Part shown: one piece after another, positions 61,015 through 64,000 of the stretch | Numbering within the stretch: position 1 is the first letter of the stretch | How the letters are laid out: the number at the start of each line of letters is the position of its first letter | Source: G965267185 sp965267185 | GTDB lineage: Bacteria; Pseudomonadota; Alphaproteobacteria; UBA6615 | Assembly (NCBI GenBank): GCA_965267185.1 | Contig: OZ253937.1 | Coordinates: forward strand, 2,046,001 to 2,110,000 | Reading direction: 5' to 3' | Length of the DNA: 64,000 nt | Program-made: the position numbers and the translations under genes | Notes under the pieces: generated by a model | Database searches by the model: none | What the model was told of the DNA's origin: nothing | What the model saw: the letters and a program-made list of their open reading frames with translations, nothing else

Positions 61015-61608
61015 ATGGCACGCCGGTCGGATCATTCACGCGAACAGCTCGCCGATATGGCGATAGCCGCCGCCGCGAAGATTGCTGAGAGCGATGGATT
61101 ACGCGGTGTGACTGCGCGCGGGATCGCCCGCGAAATCGGTTACACGGTGGGCACGCTCTACAACGTCTTCGAAAATCTCGACGACCTGCTTCGCCACATG
61201 AACGCGTCCACCATGGACGCCCTCTACGATCACGTTACCGCTCACCCGGTCGATGGCGATCCCGAATTGGCCCTGCGCAGCTTGGCCCGGCGGTATCTGG
61301 AGTTTGTCGGTAAGCATCCACGCCTGTGGTCCGCGGTTATCGAGTTCGATCCGCAAGACGACGCGCAAACCCCGGATTGGTATCTGCACAAAGCACAGCG
61401 GCTTGTGAAGCTCGGGGAGGACGCCATTGCCGATCTGTTTGGCGCAGACGAAGCCGCGTCGCGCGAGCTCAATGCCTATGTCCTATGGAGCGCGCTTTAC
61501 GGCGTCACCGCGTTGGCTCAAACGACAAGCTTACCGGAGGGCAAAGTGCCGGAAGAGTTGATCGATCTTCTGGTGACCAACTACATAGCCGGACTCAAAT
61601 CACGGTAG
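61015..61608 (+). CDS. TetR/AcrR-family transcriptional regulator
   Basis: The ATG at 61015 follows GAGGAG. The 197-residue protein has the N-terminal helix-turn-helix GVTARGIAREIGYTVGTLYNVFENLDDLLRHM and a C-terminal ligand domain with LAQTTSLPEGKVPEELIDLLVTNYIAGL, resembling the WHG-domain subgroup. Two matching palindromes immediately upstream indicate autoregulation and control of the divergent small membrane protein. The inducer is unknown. Confidence 0.93.
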   Translation: MARRSDHSREQLADMAIAAAAKIAESDGLRGVTARGIAREIGYTVGTLYNVFENLDDLLRHMNASTMDALYDHVTAHPVDGDPELALRSLARRYLEFVGKHPRLWSAVIEFDPQDDAQTPDWYLHKAQRLVKLGEDAIADLFGADEAASRELNAYVLWSALYGVTALAQTTSLPEGKVPEELIDLLVTNYIAGLKSR

Positions 61609-61732
61609 GCGATGGAACGGGCTACTCGTCACCGATTCGTGAAAACCGAAGTCGACCGCAACGGCTATTCGCCGCTATGATCTCCTGACGGGCAAGCGAA
61701 ACAATCGCCGCCGCAAACAAAGGGAGAGCCTC

Positions 61733-62005
61733 ATGGTCCGTTTATTTGCGCGTCACCCGGTTAACGACTACGCGACCTGGCGGGTCGCCTATGACGATTT
61801 CGATGCGACCCGCACCGAGATGGGTGTCACCGGCCACGCCGTCTATCAGTCGGTCGACGACCCCAACGATGTTACGCTGTGGCATGATTTCGATACGCGC
61901 GACGCAGCCGAAGCGTTTATTTCGTCCGATCAGCTGAAAAGCGCAATGCAAGACGCAGGGGTCGCCGGTCCGCCGACGCTCTGGATCACCAACGAGAGCG
62001 GCTAA
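61733..62005 (+). CDS. Small dimeric alpha/beta-barrel protein, cyclase-like
   Basis: The 90-residue product begins MVRLFARHPVNDYATWRVAYDDFDATRTEMGVTGHAVYQS and continues NDVTLWHDFDTRDAAEAFISSDQLKSAM, the pattern of the dimeric alpha-beta barrel superfamily (antibiotic biosynthesis monooxygenase and related cyclase-annotated proteins). No catalytic residues can be named. It follows GGGAGAG at a good distance. It stands alone between the TetR gene and a leftward hypothetical gene. Confidence 0.8.
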   Translation: MVRLFARHPVNDYATWRVAYDDFDATRTEMGVTGHAVYQSVDDPNDVTLWHDFDTRDAAEAFISSDQLKSAMQDAGVAGPPTLWITNESG

Positions 62006-62037
62006 TCCCGCCTTCGGCAGTTGGCCTCAGCTCGGAC

Positions 62038-62400
62038 TTAACGCGCCAATAGCGCGGTGACGATCTGCGCCCATTCCTCAGAGGACGATTGCGTCGGAAA
62101 CGGCTGACCGGCCCGCTCGTACCAACCCGCGGCGTTGTCGTCATCGCCTTCGATGCGGTGCAAATAGCCATGCACCCAACGGCCGCGGGCGTCGCGCTGC
62201 CGCTGGACCAAATTGTGCGCGGTGTTCCAATCGCTGGACATTTCGCCATCGGCGCTTTGCGGGCTTGTGGCGCCGGGTCCGTTCGCCCGCGCTTCGTACC
62301 ACAGGGCTTGGAGCGCGTTGTCGAGCCCGTCTGGGGGTCCGTCGTCGCCCAACGATGCGGTGAACGCGTCGAGGGAGAGGTTGTCGGTGTCGTTTGTCAT
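62038..62400 (-). CDS. Conserved hypothetical protein, 120 aa
   Basis: I recognise this as a widespread bacterial protein of unknown function, not a named family. The conserved part is SSDWNTAHNLVQRQRDARGRWVHGYLHRIEGDDDNAAGWYERAGQPFP, followed by EEWAQIVTALL. The sequence resembles a TPR-like helical pair. The N-terminal half is variable and acidic. The ATG at 62400 is preferred because the upstream in-frame extension is basic and unlike the family. It converges with the cyclase-like gene. Confidence 0.8.
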   Translation of the reverse strand: MTNDTDNLSLDAFTASLGDDGPPDGLDNALQALWYEARANGPGATSPQSADGEMSSDWNTAHNLVQRQRDARGRWVHGYLHRIEGDDDNAAGWYERAGQPFPTQSSSEEWAQIVTALLAR

Positions 62401-62526
62401 ACTTGTAAAGCTTAGTCTGCAACGGCGCGCCGGCAACCCCACCAACAGCTCATCGTCACATCTGCCTTGCATTCGCGCCGTGTTCGGATAACCGTGGCGC
62501 CGCGAGCCGCTCGATTCGATACAGGA

Positions 62527-62958
62527 ATGACACCACTCACCTACAACCGCGCCCATGTCGCTGTGCTGTCGATATTGCTGGCGGCGTTCGTACTGCGCGT
62601 GCTCGCCCAGTTGGCGCAGGCTTATTCGAGTATCGAATGGCTGCCTCCGTTCTCTGCATGGGCGGCGGGCGGACTGCCCTACCCGGTACTGGTCACCATC
62701 CAGGTGGTCATTATCGCCGTAGCCGTGGACATCATCCGCAAGCTGTCTCGCGGAAGAGTGCGCGCGCAACGACGTTGGGCTTACTGGCTGTTCGGTCTCG
62801 GCGGAATCTACTTCGCCGCCATGACGTTTCGGCTCGTCGCCGGGCTAACATTTCTCGCCGACAGCGCCTGGTTTGCGGCGAGCCTGCCGGCGGCGTTCCA
62901 CATCGTGCTCGCTGTATTCATCCTCACATTGGCGCACTACCACTGGTCGAAGGCCTAG
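62527..62958 (+). CDS. Four-span membrane protein, unknown function
   Basis: From the ATG at 62527 the product has 143 residues and four hydrophobic segments: AVLSILLAAFVLRVLAQLAQ, YPVLVTIQVVIIAVAVDII, AYWLFGLGGIYFAAMTFRLVAGL and AAFHIVLAVFILTLAHYHW. Short loops contain RKLSRGRVRAQRR. No motif identifies a function and the start is uncertain because the AGGA site is very close. It lies between the divergent hypothetical gene and the dehydrogenase gene. Confidence 0.7.
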   Translation: MTPLTYNRAHVAVLSILLAAFVLRVLAQLAQAYSSIEWLPPFSAWAAGGLPYPVLVTIQVVIIAVAVDIIRKLSRGRVRAQRRWAYWLFGLGGIYFAAMTFRLVAGLTFLADSAWFAASLPAAFHIVLAVFILTLAHYHWSKA

Positions 62959-63070
62959 ACGGATTTGGCAACAAACATACCGCGATGCGCTCGACCGGCC
63001 GCCTCCGATCGCCTACCTTTGCCCGCCCGGTGTACGCTCGTCGCCGGCTTCACAAAGGGGATAGACCTAC

Positions 63071-64000
63071 ATGGCGGCGACTTATTCCATCTGCGTTTTG
63101 CCCGGCGATGGCATTGGACCCGAGGTGACCGATTGCGCGCGCCGCGTGCTCGACGCGCTGGCGGCGAGCGGTGGACCGAGCTTCACCTATGACGTCCGGC
63201 CAGCCGGCCATCACATGTTTCTCTCCGACGGTCATGCGATGCCCGAGGGTACGCTTACCGCAGCCAAGGCTGCCGACGCCGTGCTGGTTGGCGCCATCGA
63301 CGTGGCGCAAATCCCGCCCGGGGGCGGCGATCCGCTTGGCGAATTGCGCACTGGTCTTGAGGTTGGCGCGAGCATCCGGCCATCGCGCGCCATTGCCGGC
63401 GTCACGTCACCCTCTGACGACATCGACTGTGTGGTGGTGCGCGAAGTAACCGAGGGTCTGTATTCACGCATCGAACATCAAATCGATGACGACACCGCAC
63501 ATGCGGTACGCGTGATCACACGCACTGCATCGTCGAAGGCTGCGCGCCTGGCCTTCGAGCAGGCCAAAGCGCGCAACAGCAAGCACCGCGTGACAGCGGT
63601 TCACAAGATCGGCGTGCTCAAGCTGACCGACGGGTTGTTCCTAGAGGCCGCGCGCGAAGTGGCGAAAGACTATCCCGCTATCGAGTTCGAAACACGCAAC
63701 ATCGACGCTTGCGCCATGGAGATGGTGCGCGACCCAGCGCATTTCGATGTCATTCTGGCGACCAACGCCTTCGGCGATATCTTGTCCGACATCGGGGCCG
63801 GACTCTCCGCCGGATTGGGCCTCGCTGCGTCAGCCTGTATCGGCGACCGCTGGGCCTACTTCGAGCCGGTGCACGGCACCGCGCCTGACATCGCCGGCAA
63901 GGGCGTCGCTAATCCGTGCGCCACGGTGTTGAGCACGGCAATGATGCTGCGTTATTTGGGCGAAACGGCCAGCGCCGATGCCATCGAAGGAGCAGTCGCC
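63071..64000 (+). CDS. Isocitrate/isopropylmalate dehydrogenase family protein, 3' truncated by window
   Basis: The frame runs open from ATG 63071 to the window end, 310 codons without a stop, so the C-terminus is missing. It begins ICVLPGDGIGPEVTDCARRVLDAL, and has VVVREVTEGLYSRI with the arginine-glutamate loop, HKIGVLKLTDGLFLEAAREV with the catalytic Lys, NAFGDILSDIGAGLSAGLGLA, and the NAD-binding EPVHGTAPDIAGKGVANPCA. It oxidatively decarboxylates a 2-hydroxy-3-carboxy acid. The usual N-T-E of the substrate loop reads V-T-E, so tartrate or an unusual malate derivative is possible as well as 3-isopropylmalate. Confidence 0.9.
   Translation, partial: MAATYSICVLPGDGIGPEVTDCARRVLDALAASGGPSFTYDVRPAGHHMFLSDGHAMPEGTLTAAKAADAVLVGAIDVAQIPPGGGDPLGELRTGLEVGASIRPSRAIAGVTSPSDDIDCVVVREVTEGLYSRIEHQIDDDTAHAVRVITRTASSKAARLAFEQAKARNSKHRVTAVHKIGVLKLTDGLFLEAAREVAKDYPAIEFETRNIDACAMEMVRDPAHFDVILATNAFGDILSDIGAGLSAGLGLAASACIGDRWAYFEPVHGTAPDIAGKGVANPCATVLSTAMMLRYLGETASADAIEGAVA

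Overview
The window looks like a chromosomal segment of a GC-rich, free-living alphaproteobacterium, probably marine or soil and perhaps near the Rhodospirillales. This is inferred from gene content, not from a marker gene: a CheZ-like protein of the alphaproteobacterial type, tripartite tricarboxylate (TTT) and taurine/sulfonate-type ABC transporters, many standalone catabolic enzymes, a class GN sortase with its dedicated target, and TTAA-N7-TTAA motifs like CtrA sites. I found no rRNA, tRNA, CRISPR array, insertion sequence, phage or plasmid gene. Coding DNA is GC-rich and is interrupted by short AT-rich islands at about 1.45, 9.1, 14.5, 22.1, 40.9 and 46.9 kb, most of them in front of genes.

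Layout. 0-9 kb: the tail of a YbjQ-like gene overlapping a membrane M48 peptidase; DUF1993, GST, a Tat-exported PhoX-type phosphatase with three PHO-box-like repeats upstream, RidA, an exported intradiol dioxygenase-like protein, a metallo-beta-lactamase-fold enzyme and a CFA-synthase-type methyltransferase. Two tiny membrane proteins that resemble each other lie at 1.3 and 8.9 kb. 9.4-14.4 kb: an M20 amidohydrolase facing a three-gene leftward run (CMD-family protein, Gfo/Idh oxidoreductase, CmcJ/NvfI-like protein), then an LpxL-like acyltransferase. 14.5-19.1 kb: a rightward operon of ABC importer, OsmC and acyl-CoA-dehydrogenase-fold flavoprotein behind an AT-rich promoter with a 10-bp inverted repeat; it is probably for organosulfur uptake and oxidation. 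19.2-22 kb: a PhnD-like binding protein followed by a hybrid histidine kinase, plausibly one ligand-sensing unit. 22.3-29.4 kb: a cold shock protein, a TTT transporter (TctCBA), a PEP-hydrolase-family TIM barrel, a flavin monooxygenase-like protein and a fumarylacetoacetase-family hydrolase.

29.5-46.8 kb: CheZ-like phosphatase, DMT transporter, enolase-superfamily enzyme, a lone molybdopterin hydroxylase large subunit, two paralogues of the maleate isomerase/Asp-Glu racemase fold that both lack the usual catalytic cysteines, a second Gfo/Idh enzyme, a CynX-like MFS transporter, a quinone oxidoreductase, two secreted proteins, an HD-GYP phosphodiesterase, a MetE-C-like methyltransferase and a membrane histidine kinase. 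47-50 kb: class GN sortase with its VIT/vWA target. 50-57.7 kb: SRPBCC, AraC and cupin genes and a 1819-residue soluble histidine kinase with ten tandem PAS units of about 125 residues. 58-64 kb: an alkylation-repair operon (Ada without its AraC domain, a 2OG-Fe(II) oxygenase, AlkB), a TetR regulator divergent from a small membrane protein over two phased operators, several small conserved proteins, and a 3' truncated isocitrate/isopropylmalate dehydrogenase-family gene.

The main themes are nutrient scavenging (phosphate, organosulfur, carboxylates), small-molecule catabolism, and an unusually heavy sensory load: three histidine kinases, one HD-GYP protein and one CheZ, with no separate response regulator in view.
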